Assembly (NCBI RefSeq): GCF_002487355.1
Contig: NZ_NTMG01000083.1
Coordinates: 27,244 to 91,243, forward strand
Reading direction: 5' to 3'
DNA: 64,000 bases
Source: Candidatus Methanoperedens sp. BLZ2
Lineage (GTDB): Archaea > Halobacteriota > Methanosarcinia > Methanosarcinales > Methanoperedenaceae
A model generated the notes under the pieces. The model was not told where the DNA came from. It did no database searches and worked only from the letters and a program-made list of their open reading frames with translations. Shown in pieces: positions 53,184 to 62,887 of this stretch; the stretch's first letter is position 1; each line of letters opens with the position of its first letter. The translations under genes and the position numbers were made by a program.

Positions 53184-54527
53184 ATGAGGGAAATAAACCG
53201 AAAATTAATAAGACTGAAAATTATGGAACATATAAAAAGAATATATATTGTTTTATTTACACTATTATTTTCCATATCAATATCTTCAGCAGCTACTTTA
53301 AATACGAATCCGACCGTAACCAGTTCATCAACCAATCTTGCACCCAACTCCGGTTTTGAAACTGATCCCTTAGTTGACTATTTTACCTACGGAAAAGGCA
53401 CTTTTACCTGGGCCAACGATGCAGCACACACTGGAAGTCGATCAACTAAAATAGTCTCCATCCAACCTACGGGATCATATGCGCGATGGCTGAGCAAAAC
53501 TGATAAGATATCGGGACAGGCAGGCAATGATTATTCCGCATCTGTCTGGATGAAGTCAATAAGTGTCGTCCAGTATGGAAAGCTTGTTATTAACTTCTGG
53601 GACGCATCCTTGAATTATTTAGGGGGCACCGAGTCAGCTGGATCTATAAGAGGCACCACAGATTGGACCCAGCTTGCAGTTCAGGGTATTGCGCCTTCGA
53701 AGACTGCCTTTGTGAGGGTCGAATTCAGGCTCTATGGTCCAGGCACATTATGGGTGGATGACGTGAATTTGGGTTTGAAAACGGCAGCATCTGCACCAAC
53801 TCCAGCACCTGTACCAACACTTACACCAACTCCGACTCCAAAACCTTCGGGTTTTTATACTCTTTTCTGGAGCGATGAGTTTAATGGAAATACATTAAGT
53901 TCTGGTTGGAGAGTATATGGGGGTAACCAGTCTGGAGCTACTTCTGATACATTATTCCACTCAAATATGGTGAAAGTAAGTAATGGTCAACTTCATTTGG
54001 GTATTGCTATGAATCCATCTAATGGAAGAAAATATATAGGTGGGGGTGTTGATAATCTTAATTCAGTAACCGGAAAATTAACACAAGGAAGATGGGAAAT
54101 CAGGGCAAAAATGCCACAGGGATTTGGCACAGACGGATATATCGGGCTTTTTGGATCTGCTGGAAAATGGCCACCCGAAATAGTAATTGCTGAAAACATT
54201 GGAAAACGACCGATAATAGCATATCTCATTCAGGTTTATTCTAACACTCTAAATAAACCTGCGTATGATGTGACGCAGGTAACTGGCACAACTTGGAATA
54301 CTGGATTTCATGTATATACATTTGAATGGGATAACTCTACATTAAAATGGTATGTTGATGGTAATTTAAAGAAGACTTCCAAACAATTATATCCAACCAT
54401 TCCGATGAAATTTGGTATGGGTGCATGGAGCGGAATCTGCGGGTCTGATTGGCCGGATTGTGCGAGTTCAAAAATACTTCCGGCATATTTGGATATTGAT
54501 TATGTACGCATTTATCGTAAGAATTAA
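53184..54527 (+). CDS. Secreted protein: one carbohydrate-binding module and a GH16-like domain with altered active site
   Basis: A 447-residue paralogue of the preceding protein, lacking the second binding module. Signal peptide about 15-36; CBM4/9-like module about 45-190; short Thr/Pro linker; GH16 jelly roll about 217-447. DNA identity to the first gene is very high over the first module and over the GH16 domain, marking a tandem duplication. The catalytic motif is PPEIVIAENIG (E332-x-V334-x-x-E337), again without the Asp. The start at 53184 aligns with the third gene (MREINRK against MRKMNRK) and fits the TATA spacing; an in-frame GTG at 53175 is rejected. Confidence 0.9.
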   Translation: MREINRKLIRLKIMEHIKRIYIVLFTLLFSISISSAATLNTNPTVTSSSTNLAPNSGFETDPLVDYFTYGKGTFTWANDAAHTGSRSTKIVSIQPTGSYARWLSKTDKISGQAGNDYSASVWMKSISVVQYGKLVINFWDASLNYLGGTESAGSIRGTTDWTQLAVQGIAPSKTAFVRVEFRLYGPGTLWVDDVNLGLKTAASAPTPAPVPTLTPTPTPKPSGFYTLFWSDEFNGNTLSSGWRVYGGNQSGATSDTLFHSNMVKVSNGQLHLGIAMNPSNGRKYIGGGVDNLNSVTGKLTQGRWEIRAKMPQGFGTDGYIGLFGSAGKWPPEIVIAENIGKRPIIAYLIQVYSNTLNKPAYDVTQVTGTTWNTGFHVYTFEWDNSTLKWYVDGNLKKTSKQLYPTIPMKFGMGAWSGICGSDWPDCASSKILPAYLDIDYVRIYRKN

Positions 54528-54704
54528 TGAAAGGATTTTAAGAAAATAATAACTTTAAAAACCCGTTCCTATTTAATACAAAAGCGCTTCTTTACACCCA
54601 GCGTAAATTATAAATACCATCGTTTGTATATGCGAAAAAACTATAAAAACAGTAAAAACTAAAAAAATTATCGATTTCTATTTAACCTTATAATAAGATT
54701 AGTT

Positions 54705-54716
54705 ATTTTATAAATA
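54705..54716 (+). promoter_or_regulatory. TATA box of the alginate-lyase-like gene
   Basis: ATTTTATAAATA, identical to the box of the preceding gene, is centred 24 nt before ATG 54735. Confidence 0.55.
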
Positions 54717-54734
54717 AAATATATGGTAATGATC

Positions 54735-56462
54735 ATGAGAAAAATGAACCGAAAATCAATAAAACTGAAAATATTGGGACATATAAAAAGAATATATATT
54801 GTTTTATTTATACTATTATTTTCTATATCAATATCTTCAGCAGCTACTTTAAATATGAATCCGACCGTAACCATCCCATCATCCAATCTTGCACCTAACT
54901 CCGGTTTTGAAACCGATCCCACAGTCGACTATTTCACCCACGGGAATGGCACTTTTACCTGGACAACCGATGCAGCAAACAATGGAAATAGTTCAACTAA
55001 AATAGTCTCCAGCCAACCCGCGGGATCATATGCGAGATGGTTGAGCAAAACAGATATCATCTCTGGACAGGCAAACAATGATTATTCTGCATCTGTCTGG
55101 ATGAAAACAATAAATGTCGCCCAGTATGGAATGCTTGTTATTAACTTCTGGGACGAATCCTTAAACTATCTGGGCGGCTACGAGTCAGATAAATCCATGA
55201 CTGGAACTAGTGACTGGACTGAGGTAACAGTTCAAGGTAATTCACCTTCGAATACTTCCTATGCAAGGATCGAATTCAGGTTATATGGTCCAGGAGAACT
55301 CTGGATAGATGACGTAAATTTGAGTTTGACAAAAACAATCCCTACGCCTGTACCATCATCAACCCCTACACCTGTACCAACAGCAACACCTTCAGGGTAT
55401 ACATCCGATCACCCGGGCATGTATCTTAATGCTAATGAGATAGATGCCATCATAAAGAAAGTAGACTCCGGGCAACAACCGTGGAAAGAGGCATATGACA
55501 AATTTATGAATGAAGATGTTCCAGCAGCATTAAATACAAAAATTCAGAGTGTTACTTATGGGGGAAAGGTTCCTCCCAGCGGAGATATACATGATTATTT
55601 TTCTGAAACTCCATATACAAGTGACGGCGTTTATAACCCATATGCAGATAAATCCGACTATTACGGAGCTATTGCAGTTGGAAAAGCAGTGAGAAACCTG
55701 GGATTGGCGTATGCACTTACAGGAGAGAATAAATATGCGGATAAGGCTGTACAACTTATCAATGCATGGTCTGTCAATCCTGAAACAAGAATGAATCCTA
55801 AATTTACAGATTTTAATGGTCAATCTTATGTTGAAATCCCTATTACATTGACAGGTATGTTCTATGGGGCTGATTTGATATGGAATTATCAGGGTTGGAA
55901 TGTTGCCGATAAGAATGTGTTTAAATCCTGGGTTGGAGATATAAGTACCAGCCGTGGAAGATCTAAAGAATCCACCCCTACCAATTATGAAAACTGGAAA
56001 GTATTATTTGTCAGCTCATCAGCAGTGATAACAGGTGATAACAATGATATGGATTGGGCATTTCAATATTGGAAGGAACTTGTTCCTATTCAGATGGACG
56101 AAAAAGGTCAAATGGTGAATGAACTTCGTAGAACCAGATCTCTTTTCTATTCGCTTTTTTCAATCAATGCGATGACACAAACTGCGGAGATTGCCCGTCA
56201 TCGCGGTATAGATCTATATAATTATAAAACCGATGATGGAAGAGGACTTGAGTTAGCTTTTGATTTTCATGCTCCATATTTAGCAGGTAAAGAAAATTGG
56301 CCGTATCAAGAGATACGTCCGGATCTATTTGAATATGCAACATTTGAACTTGCTCACTCATTTAAACAGAAGCCTTCTTACAAGGATGTTATCGATAAAG
56401 CAGGAAGACCTGTGTATGAAAAAAGAACAATGGGACCAGTGACACTTACGCACGCAAAATAG
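54735..56462 (+). CDS. Secreted alginate-lyase-like protein with carbohydrate-binding module
   Basis: A 575-residue exported protein. Its signal peptide and CBM4/9-like module (to about residue 200) are close relatives of those in the two GH16-like proteins, but the C-terminal domain (about 220-575) is an alpha-toroid of the alginate lyase (PF05426) type. Features are HPGMYLNANEIDAIIKKVDS, GLAYALTGENKYADKAVQLI, NYENWKVLFVSSSAVITGD and FHAPYLAGKENWPYQEIRPD. Such enzymes cleave uronate-rich polysaccharides by beta-elimination; the substrate here is unknown. Start 54735 fits the TATA box and the paralogues. Confidence 0.88.
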   Translation: MRKMNRKSIKLKILGHIKRIYIVLFILLFSISISSAATLNMNPTVTIPSSNLAPNSGFETDPTVDYFTHGNGTFTWTTDAANNGNSSTKIVSSQPAGSYARWLSKTDIISGQANNDYSASVWMKTINVAQYGMLVINFWDESLNYLGGYESDKSMTGTSDWTEVTVQGNSPSNTSYARIEFRLYGPGELWIDDVNLSLTKTIPTPVPSSTPTPVPTATPSGYTSDHPGMYLNANEIDAIIKKVDSGQQPWKEAYDKFMNEDVPAALNTKIQSVTYGGKVPPSGDIHDYFSETPYTSDGVYNPYADKSDYYGAIAVGKAVRNLGLAYALTGENKYADKAVQLINAWSVNPETRMNPKFTDFNGQSYVEIPITLTGMFYGADLIWNYQGWNVADKNVFKSWVGDISTSRGRSKESTPTNYENWKVLFVSSSAVITGDNNDMDWAFQYWKELVPIQMDEKGQMVNELRRTRSLFYSLFSINAMTQTAEIARHRGIDLYNYKTDDGRGLELAFDFHAPYLAGKENWPYQEIRPDLFEYATFELAHSFKQKPSYKDVIDKAGRPVYEKRTMGPVTLTHAK

Positions 56463-56474
56463 TCAAACTTTGAA

Positions 56475-56520
56475 ACGGCACAATCAATCGCAGCAGAGCT
56501 GCGAGGCATGATTATGCCGT
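56475..56520 (+). terminator. Hairpin after the alginate-lyase-like gene
   Basis: ACGGCA pairs with TGCCGT over an inner CGCAG/CTGCG stem, followed by a T-rich run. A likely transcript end facing the convergent methyltransferase gene. Confidence 0.6.
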
Positions 56521-56582
56521 CATTTTGTAGTTTTTTTCATTCAAAATCCAAAGTCTTCTTTTTTTCCTTAGTTCCTAGTTTT

Positions 56583-57347
56583 TCAACATATTTTTTTTGA
56601 ATATTTTATCAATATGAACATCTTAAATTTGGATGGCAATAATTTGTCAAATATGGTCCATAAATTTATCAAAATTTTTGAGTGCATAAATAATATAAAA
56701 TCTCCTCTTAGTATAAATTCTTCTTTAATAAAGCCAAATTCTTTTAATTTTGTATCTATAGAGTTTGGAGAACAACATCTGAAATATGTTGGATATATGT
56801 CTTTATCGTCTCTTTTTGATACTATTTTCATTAATATTTTGTGTAGTTTCAACGGAGTAAATTTTCCAAATAGATTAACAGGATTATATACATTAGGCAA
56901 TACCATTATTAGGATACCATTATCTTTTAAAAGTCTAAAAAATTCCTGAAATACAACATCGGGATATTCAATATGTTCTAATACGGATTTTGTAGTAATT
57001 ATATCCACAGTCCCATTTCTTAAAGGTATGTTCTCAAGATTACTGAGAATAAGACTATCATAATTAACATTATCTCTAAGAGAGCCTAAGTCAATATCAA
57101 TTCCGATTGATTTGTCTGTCAAATACTTATCTGTTCTATCATTCATCCATCCACATCCTGCATCTAAAAATATCATTTCTGGAAAAATATTTTTAGATAT
57201 CAATTTTTCATATTCATCCCATATTGATTTATAACCAGGATGACGATATTTTAAATATTTCAAAATCTTTTTGAAATAAGAATGATCTTCTTCAAATTTC
57301 TGCATTCTCTTCAATTGAGATAGATTATATCTTTCTTTATTTTTCAT
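56583..57347 (-). CDS. Class I SAM-dependent methyltransferase
   Basis: A 254-residue Rossmann methyltransferase. SAM motif I is IFLDAGCGWMNDRTDKYL, the acidic strand end is SIGIDID, motif VDIITTKSVLEHIEYPDVVF and the post-motif DNGILIMVLPNVYNPVNLFG place it in the Methyltransf_11 group used in sugar and lipid modification. Surrounding glycosyltransferases suggest a polysaccharide or glycolipid acceptor. AT-rich. Confidence 0.85.
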   Translation of the reverse strand: MKNKERYNLSQLKRMQKFEEDHSYFKKILKYLKYRHPGYKSIWDEYEKLISKNIFPEMIFLDAGCGWMNDRTDKYLTDKSIGIDIDLGSLRDNVNYDSLILSNLENIPLRNGTVDIITTKSVLEHIEYPDVVFQEFFRLLKDNGILIMVLPNVYNPVNLFGKFTPLKLHKILMKIVSKRDDKDIYPTYFRCCSPNSIDTKLKEFGFIKEEFILRGDFILFMHSKILINLWTIFDKLLPSKFKMFILIKYSKKIC

Positions 57348-58107
57348 AATTTATCAATCGGTGAAACTACATTATAATCTCAATATGTAAGTAATTATCG
57401 ACAATGTATTTGAATTCCGACCTCTGGACTCCGTCCAATTAGTAGACAGTGAGTTCATTGAATATCTATTAATCTGTTTGACTTCTAAGTATATTGTTTT
57501 ATAAATAATTTCTAAATTTATTAAAATCTCATTTTCTAAAGGAGCTAATTGTTAAAAATTCTAATTTTATTGTATTAAAATTAAAAAAAAAGATATAAAG
57601 CACGAAAAATTCCAAAATACCCAAAACAAAAATTCCAGTTTATGAACCATATTTGATCGAAAAAGACCTTTGAATATTACTCCCCAGAATGGCTAGAACA
57701 ATCCGTAAGAAATCGTCTTCTTCAAAGTACCCGAAGAGCGTACCGGTGGGATATTATGATGATGATATGGGATATATTTAATATAGAGTAAGGAATTTAT
57801 AGTTGCCAAGTGATGCGAATAATTTACATTGAAGTTATTTAGTAGGATAAGTGTCGAAAAATGCGAGCTATTTTCTATTTACATCGCTTTCTTTGCGCCT
57901 GAGTTTTTGCCGAACTTGGGAGGGGTGAAAACGTATGCAATTTGGAAAATTTAAATCATAATAATGAATAAAAGTGCATCCCTATTGATATCTAAACTGT
58001 AACGTTCATAATAAAAATTTTAAAATAATAATTGTTGTCGATGGAAATAAAAAGCTCAAACAGAAAATAGAATCTGAATTCAAAACTACTGCAATAAATG
58101 GAGAATA
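57348..58107. other. AT-rich stretch without an intact gene; possible decayed glycosyltransferase
   Basis: About 760 bases with no long reading frame. On the plus strand 57660-57785 reads FEYYSPEWLEQSVRNRLLQS then TRRAYRWDI before a stop, which resembles the post-catalytic helix region of membrane GT2 enzymes. Together with the membrane-helix fragment at 58108-58398 it may be the remains of one such gene. No RNA gene seen. Confidence 0.35.
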
Positions 58108-58398
58108 GTGTTCAAAGAGGTACAATTAAAAAAATGTTTGTTGACAGAAATAAATTATATATACCAAGGATCTTTATCTGAAGGAAGATTGAAATATGAT
58201 CTTGGTCAAGTCATAAATATAATATTTGTAAACAAACAAATTTTTCACCAAGAATATAATTATCTGAAAATACTATTCGTATCAATTTTAAGAACTTGTT
58301 TCGATGGGAAATTTACAACATTTATATTGCTATCACTAACCATTCTGTATGTGTTTGGTTATATAAAGAAATGTACCAGTGATATTGTAGGTTTATAA
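58108..58398 (+). pseudogene. Possible C-terminal fragment of a membrane glycosyltransferase
   Basis: A 96-residue frame with a soluble part (LTEINYIYQGSLSEGRLKYD) and a C-terminal membrane helix (TTFILLSLTILYVFGYI) ending in KKCTSD. The order recalls the end of GT2 polysaccharide synthases, but no catalytic domain is attached. It could instead be a small membrane protein in its own right. No clear ribosome site. Confidence 0.35.
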
Positions 58399-58430
58399 AT
58401 CAAAATAATAAATATTAGGAGGAAAAAATC

Positions 58431-59144
58431 GTGAATAAAAAAATTTTTTATGAAAATAAATATCTACAATTAAATCCATCAATGCATGTAGAGGATATTC
58501 CAAAAAAGTTTGATAGATTGATGTCAGTATTTAATTCAGATAATAAATATAAAAAAGTCTTGGATATCGGATGCGGTTCAGGTGTATTAATAAATATGAT
58601 GGCAAATGAGCTATTTCCTGAGATTGCTATGGGATGTGATATTTCTTTAAATATTTTATCACAAAGTAAGAAATTGGTACCCTCCAATCATTATATCAGG
58701 TGTGATGGCTTGTCATTACCTTTTAAGAATGATACGATTGATCTAGTTTTAATAACTGATTTGGTGGAACATGTAAACCAGCCAGATAAATTACTGTATG
58801 AAGTTGAAAGGGTATCAAAAGAAATGTTAATAATTATCCCAATTGAATCAGGTTTTTTTTCAGATATTGCATTCAAATTTATGCGCTTGATTGGTTTAGA
58901 AACTAACATTGAAAGGTATGGTCACATTCATAGATTTAAATCAAACAAATGTAAAAACCTTATTGAAAAATCTGGATTTAATATTGTTAATTCTAAAATT
59001 ATGAAATCGTGTGGATCGCAGATGCAGAGAACTATATTTGGAAAACTCCATTCAAATCTATCTAGTTTAATAAGATTAGTATCAAAAGATATTGATCAAT
59101 CACTTTTAGGAGGTTATGAATATATCGCGTTTTGTCGTAAATAA
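58431..59144 (+). CDS. Class I SAM-dependent methyltransferase
   Basis: A 237-residue methyltransferase with SAM motif I VLDIGCGSGVLINMMANELF, the acidic strand end GCDISLNIL, and DTIDLVLITDLVEHVNQPDK. The gene begins with GTG 58431 behind a strong GGAGG site. It resembles the methyltransferases of exopolysaccharide and O-antigen loci. It has no close sequence relationship to the methyltransferase at 56583-57347 beyond the fold. Confidence 0.85.
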   Translation: MNKKIFYENKYLQLNPSMHVEDIPKKFDRLMSVFNSDNKYKKVLDIGCGSGVLINMMANELFPEIAMGCDISLNILSQSKKLVPSNHYIRCDGLSLPFKNDTIDLVLITDLVEHVNQPDKLLYEVERVSKEMLIIIPIESGFFSDIAFKFMRLIGLETNIERYGHIHRFKSNKCKNLIEKSGFNIVNSKIMKSCGSQMQRTIFGKLHSNLSSLIRLVSKDIDQSLLGGYEYIAFCRK

Positions 59145-59315
59145 GTGCTTTATAATCCTGAGTCATTTTATTTAATTATGTTAGATATATGTTAGATATA
59201 TATTAGGACATCGAGCTTTGTTAATGTATTACAACTGATATCTTGGCAATTGTTAGGGAATTTTTCATGAAAAAATAAACAAAATAGACTTCAATGCGAT
59301 CGTATTCTAGGCAGA

Positions 59316-60170
59316 TTATATTTTATTATATACACGAACATAGTCGATATAATAGTATTGAGGGAACACAACTGTCGAATCTGGGTCACCCGGCCAGTTT
59401 CCACCCACAGCTGTATTCAAATACAGGTACATTGGAATATCGGGAACGTATAAAGTTGACCTGAACCTTTCTTTGCCATCAATAATCCATCGTATCAATC
59501 CCGGTTGCCATTCAATGGCAAAAGTATGATAATCTGAAGAAAAATCAGGAACATTCAAATCCGATATCATGTAGTCTTCTTGATTAAAACATGATAAAGT
59601 TGCTTTGGATGGATTTTCGCATTCCCAATGGTTTGTCATATAAATTTTTCTTGTATCATGCCCAAGCAATTCAAAAACATCAATTTCTGGGGGCCATAAT
59701 CGATCATTGGGTACTAGCCAGAAAGCAGGCCATATTCCTTTACCTTCTGGGAGTTTCGCACGAATCTCAAACCAGCCATACTTCTGGAAAAACTTATCGC
59801 GTGAAATTACTGATCCAGATGTATAGTTATATCCTTGGTAATTTTTTTTTTCACTTCTTAATATAAGAGTTCCATCCTCAATATATACTTCATCTGGAAT
59901 ATAAATCTCTAATTCATTATTCAGAGATTGAGGATGCCTATTCTCTTTAGACCATTTTGAAGTGTCCAGCGTTTTATCATTGAAATCATCATTCCAGACA
60001 AGAGTATAACCTGAAGGGTCTTGACTAGATGGCGATATGGAGATTTGAATAACTATTATAATTGGAAATATTATAAATATTAACATGAAAATATCACAAA
60101 TATGGATTAAGACAGATTTATGTGATAATGAATTCATAATATTTATTTTACTGTTAGATGTGGTTTTCAT
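59316..60170 (-). CDS. Membrane-anchored GH16 beta-glucanase-like enzyme with intact catalytic motif
   Basis: A 284-residue protein with an N-terminal membrane anchor or signal (about residues 18-45) and a GH16 jelly roll (YTLVWNDDFNDKTLDTSKWS, YGWFEIRAKLPEGKGIWPAF, FAIEWQPGLIRWIIDGKERF, YYIDYVRVYNKI). The active site is PPEIDVFELLG, the full E-x-D-x-x-E (codons within 59670-59687), so it should hydrolyse or transglycosylate a beta-glucan or related polymer outside the cell. It is 18 nt downstream of the polytopic membrane protein gene on the same strand, unlike the secreted paralogues upstream. Confidence 0.92.
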   Translation of the reverse strand: MKTTSNSKINIMNSLSHKSVLIHICDIFMLIFIIFPIIIVIQISISPSSQDPSGYTLVWNDDFNDKTLDTSKWSKENRHPQSLNNELEIYIPDEVYIEDGTLILRSEKKNYQGYNYTSGSVISRDKFFQKYGWFEIRAKLPEGKGIWPAFWLVPNDRLWPPEIDVFELLGHDTRKIYMTNHWECENPSKATLSCFNQEDYMISDLNVPDFSSDYHTFAIEWQPGLIRWIIDGKERFRSTLYVPDIPMYLYLNTAVGGNWPGDPDSTVVFPQYYYIDYVRVYNKI

Positions 60171-60188
60171 TATTGAATCTATACCAGA

Positions 60189-61862
60189 TTACCACATAAG
60201 ATGTTTATATATTTCGTAATATCCATTTGTATATATTAATTTAGACGTATTGTCTGATTCTAACCACAATTTAATGGAATCATATCCAAAGACGTACAGA
60301 AGGAAATTATTTGTTTGTTTGGAATATATAATATATGTTGATTCCTCCAAAGAGGCATTGCTTGGATTGTAAATTCCTGAAACATATGCGCTTATACCTC
60401 CCCTTTCGTAAAAGGGCAAGGGATGATAATAATCCAACAAAGGACCAAAAACATAATTTACAAATATAGGATGTTCATTTCCCGGTTCCACTCTCAATGC
60501 AAAAAATTTTGAACCGTATAATTCTGTTGTATAAATCATATTTATACTTTCTGAATCATAATGCGCAGGAATATGAAGAAATGCAAAAATCACCATAATT
60601 CCGATCAATATTTTATTGCGATTTGAAATATTTAATATGATATAAGTTGCAGCTGGTATAATGCTATATATATATAATCTGTCATCAATTTCACCACCAT
60701 ATTTGACGAGTAAAAAAGATCCAATACCTATAAGCCACACGATGCAATTGATCGATTTCTTGTTATTCAATAAACTTTTATTATAAAACATATTCAATGT
60801 AATTAGAATTACTAAAATAATGTATATTCCAAGATAAGTATGGGACAACATTTTTGATATTTGGAATATCGTACTTGTTCCCGCGAATTCTACAGGATTC
60901 CCGATTGTTATGAGTTTAGAAAAATTGTCTATTATAAGTTTGATTATGCGTGGTGCAAAAAAATAATACCATGAAAAGAAGACTGTTATCGAAAAAAGCA
61001 TTAAGGTTCTTAACCTTCTTTCAATTAAATACATAATAAATATCACGACGATCACCACTAATGAGGTCAATAAATGCGTTACAACAAGAGCAGAAATGAG
61101 TAAGATTAATGGAATATAAAGTCTATTTTTTCGATTTATACAAATATCATTTAAGCATATAAATATCATAACAAAAAATAGGTAGGCTATGGACGGTGGA
61201 CCATAGTAATATAAAAATAATATAAATGATGTAAGGATTATAAAAGAGAGTAAGAAGGATTGATTCGGAGAGAAATTAAAGATTTTTCCCGCAGCATATG
61301 TAAAATAAATCAGAGCGATTATCCAGAATAGTGGCATATACTTTATGAGAGACCCTAAACTAACATTTCCAATTGAAATAATGAATGCTGATATTAGATG
61401 GGTAGCTGGCCACGAATTATAGGATAAGAGGTTTGCAGAATTGGTATCTATGTATTTACTTTCTAAAATATTTTGAACTCCTCCTGCAGGATGGTAAGAC
61501 CAGGCGAACCATGCATTTTCTTCGGCAAATATCGGTAAACCAAAAAGATATAGACCTATAACTAATAAAAAAATTATATATATTAATGTGTTTTGATATT
61601 GTTTATCTAAATATAAACTTATTGAGCCAAATATTAGTATCAAAAATCCAATCCAATAGGCAAGGGTTAAATGAGAAGTTAATCCAAGAAAATCTGTACT
61701 ATTGACGACGACCGGTTTGATTTCCATTATAGCATAAAATAATAATATCAGGCTGATAGCTACAAAAATCAGGTATATTTTTGAATCTTTGGGTCCACTA
61801 AACAATGATTTTGGATATTCAAATTTTTTTGTTGAACTGATGTTTTTTTGATTTCTTAACAT
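60189..61862 (-). CDS. Polytopic membrane protein, GT-C/DUF2206-like
   Basis: A 557-residue protein with about 12-13 membrane helices and a C-terminal extracytoplasmic domain (about 450-557). Loop residues such as ENAWFAWSYHPAGG after the third or fourth helix and SYNSWPATHLISAF recall the acidic first loop of GT-C lipid-sugar-dependent transferases or polysaccharide polymerase-like proteins. I assign no exact family. Its place between a GH16 and two glycosyltransferases on one strand suggests polymer assembly or export. Confidence 0.65.
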   Translation of the reverse strand: MLRNQKNISSTKKFEYPKSLFSGPKDSKIYLIFVAISLILLFYAIMEIKPVVVNSTDFLGLTSHLTLAYWIGFLILIFGSISLYLDKQYQNTLIYIIFLLVIGLYLFGLPIFAEENAWFAWSYHPAGGVQNILESKYIDTNSANLLSYNSWPATHLISAFIISIGNVSLGSLIKYMPLFWIIALIYFTYAAGKIFNFSPNQSFLLSFIILTSFILFLYYYGPPSIAYLFFVMIFICLNDICINRKNRLYIPLILLISALVVTHLLTSLVVIVVIFIMYLIERRLRTLMLFSITVFFSWYYFFAPRIIKLIIDNFSKLITIGNPVEFAGTSTIFQISKMLSHTYLGIYIILVILITLNMFYNKSLLNNKKSINCIVWLIGIGSFLLVKYGGEIDDRLYIYSIIPAATYIILNISNRNKILIGIMVIFAFLHIPAHYDSESINMIYTTELYGSKFFALRVEPGNEHPIFVNYVFGPLLDYYHPLPFYERGGISAYVSGIYNPSNASLEESTYIIYSKQTNNFLLYVFGYDSIKLWLESDNTSKLIYTNGYYEIYKHLMW

Positions 61863-61965
61863 ATTGAAACTCTTACTTTATGCTGTTTTGTATTTTTTCT
61901 TGAATAAATATGATAAGACACAGACAATTTCATAATTTATATCAATTTCTAATAATATATGAATT

Positions 61966-62883
61966 TTAGATAAATAATTTTTTCAATTTTATTGATCCAT
62001 ATAGCCTTCCGAGACGATATCCGGATATGCATAAGAATGCTAATAAAGGTTCGTATAGACAATATCTGTCGCAATCCCAAAATAACCTGGCAAATAATCT
62101 GAAATAGAATAAAGCGAAAGCGAGCATAAGCTTTAAATAGTCCATTAAGATATTTTTTAGATTAAAATCCATAAAATAATTATGTTTTCTATATAAAAGT
62201 ACACTTCCATATCCATAGCTAAATTGTTGTTTAAATAAGGACTTCATATTTGATCTATGTTTATGAATTACAATGGCATTTTGGTCATATACTATCTTAT
62301 ATTCTGTTTCTAATTGCATCCTCCAGGCAAAATCAGCATCTCCACCTGAAATCAATTCTTCATCAAAATATCCTATTTTATTAAATATCTCTTTTCTATA
62401 AGCGACATTTGCTGTCATGGGATATGGTAGAAACTCTGAATTCAATGTATTTTTTTGAGACATAATATCTTTTTTTGCATAATATTCCTCCACGATATTA
62501 TTCCATTTTGCCGATAAAATTTCACCAGCGACACAACCAACTGAATTTTCTGAAAAACTCTTCACTATATTAATTAACCAGTTTTTATCGACAACACAGT
62601 CCGCGTCTGTGAATACTATTATTTCGCCCTTAGCATTCATAACCCCCATATTCCTTGCTGCATAAGAACTTCTTCTTTTTTCAAAAAACAATTTTAACTG
62701 TGGAATATTTCTTTGAAACTTTTTAATTAATTCAACTGTCTTATCCATGGATTCATTATCAACTATGAGAATTTCATATTTATTTTTTGGGTAATTAATA
62801 TTCATTAAGGAGTTCATCAAATTGTTAATATGGTTAGCGCCATTCAGAACAGGTACAATTATAGATACACAAGGTTTTTCCAA
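61966..62883 (-). CDS. Family 2 glycosyltransferase
   Basis: A 305-residue GT-A enzyme. It begins CVSIIVPVLNGANHINNLMN, has the metal site in IIVFTDADCVVDKNWL, the acceptor helix region SGGDADFAWRMQLETEY and a C-terminal hydrophobic segment (about 260-285). TTG 62883 has GGTGTGA about 6 nt upstream, overlapping the previous stop, and is preferred to TTG 62907, which would overlap the upstream gene. The acceptor is unknown. Confidence 0.87.
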   Translation of the reverse strand: MEKPCVSIIVPVLNGANHINNLMNSLMNINYPKNKYEILIVDNESMDKTVELIKKFQRNIPQLKLFFEKRRSSYAARNMGVMNAKGEIIVFTDADCVVDKNWLINIVKSFSENSVGCVAGEILSAKWNNIVEEYYAKKDIMSQKNTLNSEFLPYPMTANVAYRKEIFNKIGYFDEELISGGDADFAWRMQLETEYKIVYDQNAIVIHKHRSNMKSLFKQQFSYGYGSVLLYRKHNYFMDFNLKNILMDYLKLMLAFALFYFRLFARLFWDCDRYCLYEPLLAFLCISGYRLGRLYGSIKLKKLFI

Positions 62884-62887
62884 AATA

